NCBI GenBank assembly: GCA_947579665.1 | Contig: OX388350.1 | Location: 33,699,393-33,763,392, forward strand | Direction: 5' to 3' | DNA: 64,000 nt | Source: Sympetrum striolatum | Lineage: Eukaryota; Arthropoda; Insecta; Odonata; Libellulidae | Shown here: in pieces, positions 33,241 through 47,269 of the stretch | How the letters are laid out: the number at the start of each line of letters is the position of its first letter | How positions within the stretch are numbered: position 1 is the stretch's first letter | Program-made: the position numbers and the translations under genes | The notes under the pieces: generated by a model | Told to the model about the DNA's origin: nothing | Databases searched by the model: none | The model's input: only the letters and a program-made list of their open reading frames with translations

Positions 33241-34858
33241 CTCGATTAAAATTTTTCTAAACTTATTCCACTTCGTCTCTTTTTTCGATATTAGGAAAAG
33301 GAAAAAAAGAGCAAAAATATTAAAATTTAATGAAAAGTATTCCATTTCGTCGCTTTTATCGATAATATCTTTCAAAATGACGAAACATTCGGAAAAATAG
33401 AGCATTAATATAAATATTTAAAAAAATACCCCTTTTCGTAGCTTTTATCGACATTATCTTGACAAAATTACATAAATTTTGCTGAACGAGAGCAAATATA
33501 TTAAAATTTTGCTAAAATTAACCAATTTCATCTATTTTTTGATATTATCTTGACAAAATGACGGAAATTTTACAGTATTAGAGCAAAATTATAAAAATTA
33601 CGATAAAATTATCATATTTCTTCGCTTTTTTTGGATATCATCTTGACAAAATGACAAATATTTGCAGAAATATAGCAAAAATATTAAAATTTCGCTGAAA
33701 CTATCCCCTTTCGTCTCATTTTCTAATTATTTCTTGAAAAAATGACGTAAAGTTTGCTGAACGATAGCAAAGGTAAATGTTGCTACAATTATCCCATCAC
33801 ATCGATTTTTTTATATAATCTATCGAATTGACGAAAATTTTGGAAAAATAGAACAAAAATATTAATATTGAATGAAAAGTATTCCATTTCGTCGCTTTTT
33901 TCGATTTTATCTTTCGAATTGACGAAAACTTTGGAAATAAGGTGCAAAAATATTAAAATTTAATAAAAAGTAATCCATTTTGTCGCTTTTATTGATATTA
34001 TCTTCACAATATGACGAAAATTTTGATGAACAAGAGCGAAATATTAACAATTCGATAAAATTATCCCATTTTTTCGCTAATTTCCATATTTTTTTCAAAA
34101 TTACGAATATTTTGTAGAGATAGAGCATTCATATAAAATTTAAAAAAAATGCCCTTTTTTGTAGCTTTTTTCGATATTATCTTGACAAAATTACATAAAT
34201 TTTGCTGAACGAGAGTAAAAATATTAAAATTTTGCTAAAATTAACAAGTTTCATCTATTTTTTCGATATTGTCTTGACAAAATTACAAACATTTTGCTGA
34301 ATCAGAGAAAAAATATTACAATTTTGCTAAAATTATCCCATTTCAACGATTTTTTTTAATATTATCTTGACAAAATGACGAATATTTTGCAGTATTAGAG
34401 CAAAATAATGAATATTACGCTAAAATTATCCCATTTCATCGTTTTTTTCTTAACAAAATGACATATATTTTGCTGAACGAGAGCGAAAATATTAAAATTT
34501 TGCTAAAATTAACCAGTTTTATCTACTTTTTTGATATAATCTTGACAAATTCAAAAATATTTTGCAGTATTAGAATAAGATTATTAAAATTACGCTAAAA
34601 TTATCCCTTTTCATTGCTTTTTTCTTGACAAAATGACGTAAATTATGCTGAACGAGTGAAAAAATATTAAAATGTTGCTAAAATTAACCAATTGCATCTA
34701 TTGTTTTATATTATCATGACAAAATGACGATAATTTTGCAGTATTAGAGCAAAATTATGAATTTACGCTAAAATTATACCTTTTCATCCCTTTTTACTTT
34801 CTCCATATACTAAAAATATTAAAATTTTGCTAAAATTATCCCATTTCAACGATTTTTT

Positions 34859-35718
34859 ACTTTCTCCATATACGAAGTATAGATCATCAAATATGTCCAT
34901 CAATACCAAACTTCATATATAGCACTGTGGTGTGTGCTGTCAGAGTTGATTAGTTTTTGGAGTAAATCGGTTAACCGGAAGTCGAGCTTCATTCATCAAA
35001 GTTCATTTCCGGTTTTCAAAATATCTCCATAAATATGACATATACGTATATTGTATTAGTTATAAAAGTTTTACAAACTATAATTTACTATAACTTTTGT
35101 ATTTAACATATTTTTGTATCACCGGTTTATTAGGAGTTATTCGTGAAAAACCGATAAACCGGAAGTAGCTGTTATGTACTTTGTGGGCGCTCTAACATGA
35201 AAACAATTCGTTGTATCAACACCAAGATTCATTTATAGCACTTTAGTTGGTGTCGTTAGAGTTGATTAGTATTTGAAGTAAATCGGTTAACCGGAAGTTG
35301 AGCTTCATTCTTCAAAGCTCATTTCCGGTTTTCAAAATATCTTCATAAATATGGTATTTAGGTATATACTATTACATATAAAAGTTTTAGAAAATGTAAT
35401 ATACTATAGGTTTTGTTTGAAATATATTTTTGTATCACTGATTGTTTAGGAGTTATTCATGAAATACTGATAAAACGGAAGTTGCTGATTATGTACTTTG
35501 TGGGCGCTCTGGGCTCAATGGGCGAAATGCCAATTTCATCGTTTTTCATCGATCATGTGCCGAAAAACATTATTTATAATTTTTGTGACGTCAAAGATAA
35601 TAATATATAAATAAATCACTTATCTTCCAAGTTTAGATTGAATATAGAGTTCGAAAATACTGTCGTAGATAAATATTTAAATCTTATATATGGAGAAAGT
35701 CATGTGCTGGCCACATCA
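34859..35718 (+). mobile_element. Satellite-nested element, copy 1 (860 bp)
   Basis: It starts ACTTTCTCCATATACGAAG and ends TCATGTGCTGGCCACATCA. Both ends are preceded or followed by GATTTTTT, which may be an 8-bp target duplication or part of the satellite monomer. Inside are two tandem subrepeats of about 300 bases, each with GTGGGCGCTCT, AAATCGGTTAACCGGAAGT, TTCATTTCCGGTTTTCAAAA and TAGGAGTTATTC. The start (ACTTTCTCCATATA) and the ATATATGGAGAAAGT near the end are inverted. It lacks the GT-microsatellite part of the other copies. It encodes no transposase, so it looks like a nonautonomous foldback or MITE-like element. Confidence 0.65.
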
Positions 35719-36588
35719 GATTTTTTAAATATTATCTTGACAAAATGACGTAAATTTTGCTGAATGAGAGCAAAAATATTAAACTTTTGATAAAATTAAC
35801 CAATTGCATCTATTTTTATATTATCTTGGCAAAATGACATAAATTTTGCAGTAATAGAGCAAAATTATGAAAATTACGCTAAAATTATCCCATTTGATCG
35901 CTTCTTTCTTATCATAATGACATATTTTGCTGAACAAGAGTAAAAATATTAAAAATTTTCTAAAATTAACCAATTTCATCTATTTTTTGATATTATCTTG
36001 ACAAAATGACGAAACTTTTGCAGTATTAGAGCAAAAATTATGAAAATTACGTTAAAATTTTCCCATTTCATCGCTTTTAACGATATCATTTAGACAAAAT
36101 GACGAAATATTTGCAGACATATAGCAAAAATATAAAAAATTTGGCTTCACAAAATGACAAAAAGTTTGCTGAACGAGAGCAAAAATAATAAATTTTTAGC
36201 AAAAATTATCCCATTTCGTAGCTCTTTTCTATTAAATCTCAATAATGTGACGAAAATTTTGTAGAAATAGAGCAAAAATAATAAATTTCGCTAGACTTGT
36301 CTCAGTTCGTCGCTTTTCTCAATATTATTTTGACAAAATGAAAAAAATTTTTTTAAACGAGAGCAAAATATAATTATTTCGATAAAATTATCCCATTTCG
36401 TCGCAATTTTCCCTATTTTCTTTCAAACTGACGAACATTTTGTAGTGATAGAGAATTAATATAGAAATTTCACAAAAATACCACTTTTCGAAGCTTTTTT
36501 ATTATCTTGAAGAAATTACAAAACTATTGCTGAACCAGAGCAAAAATATTAAAATTTTGCAAAAATTATCCCATTTCATCGATTTTTT

Positions 36589-37610
36589 ACTTTCTCCATA
36601 TACGAAGTATAGAGAAAGTATTGTTTTCATGAAAAAATTCGACTTCGAGATTTCAACTGAAATATATGTTTTGGGGTCCCTAGAACACGTTTTTACCATT
36701 TTCGGAATGATGTCTGCGTGTGTGTGTGTGTGAGTGTGTGTATGTGTGTGTGAGAGAGTGGGCGCTCTAACGTGAAAACTATTAGTCGTATCAATACTAA
36801 AATTCATATAAACTACTGTGGTGTGTGCTGTCAGAGTTGATTAGTTTTTCAAGTAAATCGGTAAACCGGAAGTTGAGCTTCATTCATCAAAGCTCATTTC
36901 CGGTTTTCAAAATATCTCCATAAATATGATATATAGGTATATTATATACCTTATAAAAGTTTTAGATAATATAATTTACTATAACTTTTGTATTTAACAT
37001 ATTTCTGTATCACCGGTTGATTAGGAGTTATTCGTGAAATACTGATCAACTGGCAGTAGCTGATTATGTACTTTGTGGGCGCTCTAACATAAAAACTGTT
37101 TGTTGGATCAACACCAAATTTCATATTTAGTGTTTTGGTCTGTGTCGTTAGAGTTATAAAGATTTTGGAGTAAATCGGGTAACCGGAAGTCGAGCTTCAT
37201 TCTTAAAAGCTCATTTCCGGTTTTCCAAATATCTCCATAAATATGATATTTAGGTGTATACTATTATCTATAAAAGTTTTAGAAAATATAATTTACTATG
37301 ACTTTTGTATGAAAAATATTTTTATGTCACTGATTATGTAGGAGTTATTTGTGAAATACTGATAAACCGGAAGTTGCTGATTATGTACGTTGTGGGCGCT
37401 CTGGGCACTGGGGCCAAAGGCCATTTCATCGTTTTTCATCGAACATGTCCCGAAAAACATTATTTATAATGTTTGTTACGTAAAAGATAATAATATATAA
37501 ATTAATCACTCATCTTCCTAGTTTAGATTGAATATAGAGTTCGAAAATACTGCCGTAGATAAATATTTATATCTTATATATATGGAGAAAGTCATGTGCT
37601 GGCCACATCA
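36589..37610 (+). mobile_element. Satellite-nested element, copy 2 (1022 bp, most complete)
   Basis: Same ends as copy 1, again between GATTTTTT words. It has the extra 5' part: a terminal hairpin (ACTTTCTC...GAGAAAGT around TATACGAAGTATA), a TTTTGGGGTCCCTAGAACAC block and a (GT)n run at 36717-36756, followed by the two tandem subrepeats. The 3' end contains the inverted repeat ATGTG-CTGGC-CACAT. A frame reading FEISTEIYVLGSLEHVF is also present in copy 3, but stops elsewhere argue against a real protein. Confidence 0.65.
36717..36756. repeat. (GT)n microsatellite inside copy 2
   Basis: About 40 bases of GT repeat with a few A interruptions, at the same internal position as the (CA)n run of the inverted copy 3. 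Confidence 0.9.
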
Positions 37611-40600
37611 GATTTTTTCGTTACAAAATCACGTATATTTGGCTGAATGAGAGCAATAATATTAAAATTTTAGATAAAATTATACTATTTTTAACTCTAT
37701 TCTTTTAAATGTCAATAATGTGACGAAAATTTGATAGAAATAGAGCAAAATTATTAAAAGTTCGATAAAATTGTCACTGTTCGTCGCTTTTTTCAATTCT
37801 ATTTTGACAAAATAAAAAAAACCTTTGCTGAACGAGCAAAAATATTAAAATTTTCCTTATATTATCCCATTACATCGATTTTTTATATCATCTTGACAAA
37901 ATGACGAAAAGTTTTTAATATTAGAGCAAAATTATGAGTATTACGGTAAAAATATCCCATTTCGATGCTTTTTTCAAGATGACGAAACTTTTGCAGTATT
38001 TTAGCAAAATTATAAAAACTACAGTAAAATTATCCCATTTGGATGCTTTTTTCGTTATCATTCAGAAAAAATGACGAATTATTTGCAGAAATATAGCAAA
38101 AATATTAACATTTTGCTTAAATTAACCAATTTCATCTATTTTTTGATAATATATCGACAAAAAGACAAATATTTTGCAGGGTTAGAGCAAATTGATGAAA
38201 ATTTCGTTTTACTTTCCCCTTTCGTCTCTTTTTATAATTATTTCTTGAAAATGACGAAAATTTCGCTGAACGAGAGCAAAATGAAGAAACTTCGATAAAA
38301 ATTAACCCATTTCGTCTCTTTTTCTTGACAACATGACAGAAAGTTTGCTGAACGAGAGCAAAAATATTAAGATTTTGCTAAGATTAAGCATTTACATCTA
38401 TGTTTCAAATATTATCTTGACAAAATTAAAAGATTTTGCAGTTTAAGATCAAAATTATGAAAATAATGCTAAAATTATCCCTTTTCATTCTATTTTTCTT
38501 TACAAATGACGTAAATTTTGCTGAACAAGAGCAGTAATATTAAAATATTAGATAAATATACCCCATTTCGTAGCTCTTTTCCATTAAATCTCAAAAATGT
38601 GACGAAAATTTGTTAGAAATAGGGCAAATATATTAAAATTTCGCTAGAATTGTCCAAGATCCTTTTCTCAATATTATCTTGAAAAAATTACAAAAAATTT
38701 AGCTGTACGATAAAATTCATTTCATAGATATTTTTGATATTATCTTTCGAATTGACGAACATATTGGAAAAATAGAGCAAAAATGTTAAAATTTAATAAA
38801 AAGTACTCCATTTATTCGCTTTTATCGATGTTATCTTGAAAAAATTATAAAAATTTTGCTGAACCAGTGAAAAAATATTAAAATTTTTCTATAATTATCC
38901 CATTTCATCGCTTTTTTCATAACAAAATAACGTAAATTTTGTTGAACGAGAGGAAAAATATTAAAATTTTCCTAAAATTAACAAATTGCATCTATTTATT
39001 TGATATCAGATAAACAAAATGACGACAATTTTTCAGTATTAGACCAAAATTAGGAAAATTACGCTAAAATTATCCAATTTTATCTATTTTTATAATATTA
39101 TCTTGACAAAATGACGAAAATTTTGCAGTATTATAGCAATATTATGAAAATTACGCTAAAATTATCCCATTTCATCGCTTTTTTCGTTACCATTTAGAAA
39201 AAATGACGAAATATTTGCAGAAATATAGCAAAAATTTTAAAATTTAGCTTAAATTAACCAATTTCATTTATTTTCAAAAATTTTAAAATTTAATAAAAAT
39301 TATTCCATTTATTCGCTTTAATCGATTATTACCTTAAAAAAATATAAAAATTTTGCTGTACAAGAGTATAAATATTGAAATTTTGCTAAAATAATCCCAT
39401 TACATCGATTTCTTTGATATTATCTTGACAAAATGACTAAAATTTTTCAGTAATCGAGAAAATTACGCTAAATTTATCCCATTTCATCGCCTTTATCTGG
39501 ACAAAATGACGTAAATTTTGCTGAACGAGAGAAAAAATATTAAAGTTTTCTTAAATTTAACATATTGCATCTATTTTTTTGATATCACGTTGACAAAATG
39601 ACGACAATTTAACAGTATTAAAGCAAAACTATGAAAATTGCGCTAAAATTATCCCATTTCATCGATATTATCTTTCGAATTGACGAACATTTTGGAAAAA
39701 TAGAGCAAAAATTTTAAAATTTAATAAAAAGAATTTCCATTTATTCGCTTTTATCGATGTTATCTTGAAAAAATTATAAAAATTTTTCTGAACCAGAGAG
39801 AAATATTTAAATTTTGCTAAAATTATCCCATTTAATGTTTTTTTTTGATATTATCTTGACAAAATGACGAAAATTTTGCAGTATTGGAGCAAAATTATGA
39901 AAAATACGGTATAATTATCCCGTTTCGGCGCTTTATTCGTTATCATTTAGACAAAATTACGAAATATATGCAGAAATATAGCAAAAATATTAACATTTTG
40001 CTTAAATTAACCAATTTCATCTATTTTTATGATATAATCTTAACAAAATGACGAAACTTTTGCAGTATTACAGCAAAATTAAAGAAATCACAGTCAAATT
40101 ATCCCATTTGGATGCTTTTTTTGTTATCACTTAGACAAAATGACGAATTATTTGCAGAAATATAGCAAAAATATAACGATTTTGCTTAAATTAACCAATT
40201 TCATCTATTTTTTTGTTATTATCTTGACAAAAAGACAAAAATTTGCAGGGTTAGAGCAAAATAATGAGAATTTTGCCTTCACTTTCCCTTTTCGTCTCTT
40301 TTTATAATAACTTCTTGAAAAATGACGAAAATTTCGCTGAACGAGAGCAAAAATGAAGAAATTTCGATAAAATTAACCCATTTCGTTACTTCTTTCTAGA
40401 CAAAATGACAGTAATGTTGCTGAACGAGAGCAAGAATATTAAAATTTTGCTAAGATTAAGCAATTACATCTTGTTTTATAATAATATCTTCACAACATTT
40501 TTTAAAAATTGCAGTTTTAGAGCAAAATTATGAAAACTACGCTAAAATTATCTCTTTTCATTCCATTTTTCTTTAAAAAATGACGTAAATTTTGTTGAAC

Positions 40601-43600
40601 GAGAGCAATATTATTAAAATATTAGATAATATTACCCCATTTCGTAGCTCTTTTCCATTAAATCTCAATAATGTGACGAAAATTTGTAAGAAATAGGGCA
40701 AAAATATTAAAATTTTGCTAGAATTGTCCAAGAAAGTCCCTTTTCTCAATATAATCTTGAAAATATTACAAAAGATTTTGCTGTACGAGAGAAGTAATTT
40801 AAAATTTTGCTAAACATATCCAATTTCATCGATTTTTTTGATATTATCCTTCGAATTGACGAATATTTTGGAAAAATAGAGCAAAAATTTTAAAATTTAA
40901 TAAAAAGTATTCCATTTATTCGCTTTTATCGATGTTATCTCGAAAAAAATCTGTAAAAATGTTTCTGAACCAGAAAAAAATATTAAAATTTTGCCTAAAT
41001 TACCCCATTTAATGGATTTTTCTGATATTATCTTGACAAAATGACGAATGTTTTTCAGTATTAGAGAAAAATTAGGAAGATTACGCTAAAATTATTCCAT
41101 TTCATCGCCTTTTTCTTAATATAAGGACGTAAATAAAAATGTTTGAACGAGAGCAAAAATATTAAAATTTTCCTAAAATCAACCAATTTCATCTATTTTC
41201 TAAAATTTTTAAATTTAATTAAAACTATTCCATTTCGTCGCTTTTATCGGTATTATCTGGAGAAAAATTTAAAAAATTTTGCTGAACCACAAAAAAAATT
41301 AAAAATTTGTTAAAATTATCCCATTAAATCGATTTTAATTTCTATTATCTTGAGAAAATGACGAAATTTTTGCTGTATTGGAGAAAATTATGAAAAATAC
41401 GGTAAAATTATCCCATTTCGGTAATTTTTTCGTTATCATTTAGACAAAATGACGAAATATTTGCAGATATAGCAAAAATATTAAAATTTTGTTTAAATTA
41501 ACCAATTTCATCTATTTTTTTGATATTATCTTGACAAAAGGGCATCATTTTACAGGGTTAGAGCAAAATTATGAAAAGTGCACCTTAACTTTCCACTTTC
41601 GTCTGTTTTTATAATTATTTCTTGAAAAATGACGAAAATTCGCTGAAGGTGAGCAAAAATGAAGAAATTTCGATCAAATTAACCCATTTCGTCGATTTTT
41701 TCTTGACAAAATGACAGATATTTTGCAGAACGAGAGCAAAAATATTACTATTTTGCTAAGATTAAGCAATTACATGTAGGATTTTAATATTATCTTGACA
41801 AAATTAAAAACATTTTGCAGTTTTAGAGCAAAATTATAAAAATTACGCTAAAATGATCCCTTTTCATTCCATTTTTCTTAACAAAATGACTTAAATTTTG
41901 CTGAACGAGAGCAATAATATCCTAATAATATGAGGAAAATTTGTTAGAAATAGGGCAAAAATATTAAAATTTCGCTAGAATTGTCCAAGATCGTCCCTTT
42001 TCTAATATTATCCTGAAAAAATTACAAAACATTTTGCTGTACGAGAGGAAAAATATAAATAATTTTGCTAAAATTATCATATTTCATTGATTTTTTTTGA
42101 TATTATCTTTCGAATTGACGAAAATTTTGGAAAAATAGAGCAAAAATTATAAAATTTCATAAAAAGTATTCCATTTAATAGCTTTTATCGATGTTATCTT
42201 GAAAAAATTATAAAAATATTTCTGAACCAGAGAGAAATATTTAAATTTTGCTAAAATTATCCCATTTAATGTTTTTTTTTGATATTATCTTGACAAAATG
42301 ACGAAAATTTTGCAGTATTGGAGCAAAATTATGAAAAATACGGTATAATTATCCCGTTTCGGCGCTTTATTCGTTATTATTTAGACAAAATTACGAAATA
42401 TATGCAGAAATATAGCAAAAATATTAACATTTTGCTTAAATTAACCAATTTCATCTATTTTTATGATAAAATCTTAACAAAATGACGAAACGTTTGCAGT
42501 ATTACAGCAAAATTAAAGGAATCACAGTCAAATTATCCCATTTGGATGCTTTTTTGTTATCACTTAGACAAAATGACGAAATATTTGCAGAAATATAGCA
42601 AAAATATTAAAATTTTGCTTAAATTAACCAATTTCATCTATCTTTTTATATTATCTTGACAAAAAGACAAACATTTTGCAGGATTCGAGCAAAATAATGA
42701 AAATTTCGCCTTAACTGTCCCCTTTCGTCTCTTTTTATTATTATTTCTTGAAAAATGACGAAAATTTCGCTGAACGAGAGCAAAAATGAAGAAATTTCGA
42801 TAAAATTAACCCATTTCGTCGCTTCTTTCTTGACAAAATGACAGAAATTTTGCTGAACGAGAGCAAGAATATTAAAATTTTTCTATGAATAAGAAATTAC
42901 ATCTATGTTTTTTATATTAGCTTGACAAAATTAAAAAAAATTTCAGTTTTAGAGCAAAATTATGAAAATTACGCTAAAATTATCCCTTTTCAGTCCATAT
43001 TTCCTTACATAATGACGTAAATTTTGCTGAATGAGAGCAATAATATTAAAATTTTCCTAAAATTAACAAATTAAATCTATTTTTTTGACATCATGTTTAC
43101 AAAATGATGAAAATTTTGCAGGAATATAGCAAAAATTTTAAAATATGCTTAAATTAGCAAATTTCATCTACTTTCAAAAATTTTAAAATTTAATTAAAAG
43201 TATTCCATTTCGTCGCTTTTATCGATATCATCTTGAAAAAATTATAAAAAATATCCGGATCTGATCCAGAAAAAAATATTAAAATTTTGCTAAAATTATC
43301 CCATTGCATCGATTTTTTTATATTATCTTGACAAATTGCGAGAAGTTTTCAGTATTGGAGCAAAATTATGAAAACGTCGGTAAAATTATCCCATTTTTGC
43401 GCTTTTATCGTTATCTTTTAGACAAAATGACGAAATATTTGCAGAAATATAGCAAAAATATTAACTTTTTGCATAAATTAACCAATTTCATCTATTTTTC
43501 TGGTAGGTCAAAAATATTAAAATTATGGTAGAACTGTCCCAGATCGTACCTTTTCTCAATATTATCCTGAAAAAATTATAAAAAAATTTGCTGTACGAGA

Positions 43601-46288
43601 GGAAAAATATTAAAATTTTGCTAAAATTATCAAATTCCATTGATTTCTTTGATATTATCTTTCGGATTGACGAAAATTTTGGAAAAATAGAGTAAAAATT
43701 TTAAAATTTAATTAAAAGTATTCTATTTCGTCGCTTTTACCGATATTATCTTGAAAAAAATATAAAACGTTTGCTGAACCAGATAAAAAAACAAAGTTTT
43801 GCTTAAATAATCCCATAACGTTGATTATGTTTTAATAGTATCTTGACAAAATGACGAAAATTTTCCAGTATTCGAGAAAATTATGAAAATTACGCTAAAA
43901 TTATCCCATTTCATCGCCTTTCCTCGACAAAATGACGTAAATTTTGCTGAACGAGAGAAAAAATATTAAAATTTTCCTAAAATTAACAAATTGCATCTAC
44001 TTTTTTCATATCATGTTGACAAAATGACATTAATTTTTCAGTTTTAGAGCAAAATTAGGAAAATTACGCTAAAATTATCCAATTTCATCTATTTTTATGA
44101 TATTTTCTTGACAAAATGACCAAAATTTTGCAGTATTATAGCAAAATTATGACAAATACGCTTAAATTATCCCATTTCTTCGCTTTTTTCGTTACCATTT
44201 ACTCAAAATGACGAAATCTTTGCATAAAAAATTATCAAAAATTTTAAAATGATGCTTTAATTAACCAATTATATTTATTTTTTTTCATTATCTTGACAAA
44301 AACACCAACTTCGCTTCGTCGCTTCGTAAATTCATCTATTTTTATGATCTTATCTTGACAAAATGCCGAAAATTTTGCAGTATTATAGCAAAATTATGAA
44401 AATAACGCTTAAATTATCCCATTTCATCGCTTTTTTCATTACCATTTAGACAAAATGACGAAATATTTGCAGAAATATATCAAAAATTTTAAAATCTTGC
44501 TTAAATTAACCAATTTCATTTATTTTTTGATATTATCTTGACAAAAAGACAAACATTTTGCAGGGTTGAAGCATAATTATTAGAATTTTACCTTAACTTT
44601 CCCCTTTCGTCTCTTTTTATAATTATTTCTTGAAAAATGACGAAAATTTCACTGAATGAGAGCAAAAATTAAGAAATTTCGATAATATTAACCCATTTCG
44701 TCGCTTTTTTCTTGACAAAATGACAGAAATTTTAATAAACAAGAGCAAAAATATTGAAATTTTGTTAAGATTAAGCTATTACATCTATGATTTTAATATT
44801 ATCTTGATAAAATTTAAAAAAATTGCAATTTTAGAGCAAAATTATGAAAATTACCCTAAAATTATCCCTTTTCACTCTATTTTTCTTAACAAAATGACTT
44901 AAACTTTTCTGAACAAGAGCAATAATATTTAAATATTAGATAAAATTACCCTATTTCGTAGCTATTTTCCTTTAAATCTCAATAATGTGATGAAAAGTTG
45001 TAGGAAATAGGGCAAAAATATTAAAATTTCGCAGGAATTGTCCTAGATCGTCCCTTTTCTAATATTATCCTCCAAAAATTATTAAACAATTTGCTGTACG
45101 AGAGGAAAAACATTAAAATTTTGCTAAAATTAAGAAATTTCATTGATTTTTTTGATATTATCTTTAGAATTGACGAAAATTTTTGAAAAAGAGAGCAAAA
45201 ATTTTAAAATTTAATTTAAAGTATACTATTTCGTCGCTTCTATCGATATTATCTTCAAAAAATTACAAAAAGTATGCTGAACCAAAAAACAAAAATTGCT
45301 AAAATAATCCCATAACGTTGATTTTGTTTTATATTATTTTGACAAAAATTCCAAAATTTTGCAGGATTCGAGAAAATTATGAAAATTACGCTAAATTTTT
45401 TTGAACGAGAGAAAGAATATTAACATTTTCACTAAAATTAAGAAATTGCATCTACTTTTTTCATATCATGTATACAAAATGACAACAATTTTTCAGTTTT
45501 AGAGCAAAATTACAAAAATTACGCTAAAATTATCCAATTTCATCTATGTTTATGAGATTATCATGACAAAATGACGAAAATTTTGCAGTATTATAACAAA
45601 ATTATGAAAATAACGCTTAAATTATCCCATTTCATCGCTTTTTTCGTTACCATTTAGAAAAAATGACGAAATATTTGTAGAAATACATCAAAAATTTTCA
45701 TATTTTGCTTAAAATAACCAATTTCATTTATTTTTTGATATTATCTTGACAAAAAGACAAACATTATGCAGGGTTAGAGCAAAAATTATGGTAATTTCGC
45801 CTTAACTTTCCACTTTCGTTTCTTTTTTTAATTATTCCTTGAAAAATGACGAAAATTTCACTGAACGAGAGCAAAAATTAAGAAATTTTGATAAAATTAA
45901 CCCATTTCGTAGTTTTTTCTTTACAAAATGACAGAAATCTAGCTAAAAAAGAGCAATATATTAAAATTTTGTTAAGATTTAGCTATTTCATCTAGGATTT
46001 TAATATTATATAGACAAAATTTAAAAAAAATTTTAGTTTTAGAGCAAAATTATGAAAATTACGCTTAAATTATCCCTTTTCACTCCATTTTTCTTAACAA
46101 AATGACTTAAATTTTTCTGAACGAGAGCAAAAATATAAAAGTATTAGATAAAATTACCCCATTTCGTAGCTATTTTCCTTTAAATCAAAATAATGTGAGG
46201 AAAAATTGTTAGAAATAGGGCAAAAATATTAAAATTTCGCCAGAATTGTCCTAGATCGTCCCTTTTCTAATATTATCCTCAAAAAATC

Positions 46289-47160
46289 TGATGTGGCCAG
46301 CACATGACTTTCTCCATACATATAAGATGTAAATATTTATCTACCTCAGTAATTTCGAACTCTATATTGCATCTAAACTTGGAATATGAGTGATTAATAT
46401 TATATATTATCTTTGACGCCAAAAACATGATAAATAATGTTTTACGGGACATGATCGATGAAAAACGATGAAATTGGCGTTTCGCCCATAGAGCCCAGAG
46501 CGCCCACAAAGTACATAATCAGCATCTTCCGGTTTATAAGTATTTCATGAATAACTCCTACACAATCAGTGATAAAAAAATATGATTCAACTAAAAGTTA
46601 TAGTAAATTACATTTTTTAAAACTTTTACAAATAATAGTATTTACCTAAATATCATATTTTTGGAGATATTTTGAAAACCGTAAATGAGCTTTGAAGAAT
46701 GAAGCTCAACTTTCGGTTAACCGATATACTCCAAAAACTAATCAACTCTAAAAAAACTAACCAAAGTACTATATATGAAATTTGGTGTTGATATAATGAA
46801 TAGTTTTTAAGTTAGAGCGCCCACAAAGTACATAACAGCTACTTCCGGTTTATCGGTATTTCACGAATAACTCCTAATCAACCGGTGATATAAAAATATG
46901 TTAAATACAAAAGTTATAGTAAATTTCATTATCTAAAACTTTTATAACTAATACAATACACGTATATATCATATTTATAGAGATATTTTGAAAACCGGAA
47001 ATGAGCTTTAATGAATGAAGCTCGACTTCCGGTCAACCGATTTACTCCAAAAACTGATCAACTCTGACAGCATACACCACAGTACTATATACGAAGTTTG
47101 GTATTGATACGACCAATAGTTTTTACGTTAGAGCGCCCACAAACACACACACACATACAG

Positions 47161-47194
<34 letters not shown>

Positions 47195-47269
47195 ACAGAC
47201 ATCATTCCGAAAATAGTCAAAACGTGTTCTAGGGACCCCAAAACATGTATTTCCGTTGATATCCCGAAA
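46289..47269 (-). mobile_element. Satellite-nested element, copy 3, inverted and truncated, at the A/B junction
   Basis: Read on the minus strand it ends TCATGTGCTGGCCACATCA at 46289, followed by GATTTTTT, as in copies 1 and 2. Its other end stops within the GATTTCAAC/ATTCGAC part, so the first about 60 bases (ACTTTCTCC...) are missing and it passes directly into satellite B at about 47270. It contains the (CA)n run and both tandem subrepeats. Its intact end abuts array A and its broken end abuts array B. Confidence 0.7.
47142..47200. repeat. (CA)n microsatellite inside copy 3
   Basis: Nearly 60 bases of CA repeat with ATAC interruptions. It is the inverted counterpart of the GT run in copy 2, but longer. 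Confidence 0.9.

Larger units (their letters stand above)
33243..46288 (+). repeat. Satellite array A, 92-bp monomer, diverged
   Basis: About 120 tandem monomers of 90-93 bases (measured example: 34332 to 34425). Recurring words are CGCTAAAATTATCCCATTTC, TCGCTTTTTTCGATATTATC and TTGACAAAATGACGAAAATT, followed by GCAGTATTAGAGCAAAATTA. Several monomer subtypes are mixed: GCAGTATTAGAGC, GCTGAACGAGAGC, GCAGAAATATAGC and TGGAAAAATAGAGC types. Divergence between neighbours is high, but blocks of several monomers are re-duplicated, for example 39.79-40.11 kb against 42.22-42.54 kb at a spacing of 2434 bases. Short open frames inside it are chance. Two elements of about 0.9-1.0 kb interrupt it. Confidence 0.9.

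Noticed and set aside
36502..36807. Frames reading FEISTEIYVLGSLEHVF-type peptides, also at 47128-47331
   Set aside because: They are shared because both lie in copies of the same nonautonomous element; they run into microsatellite and satellite and are not a conserved gene.
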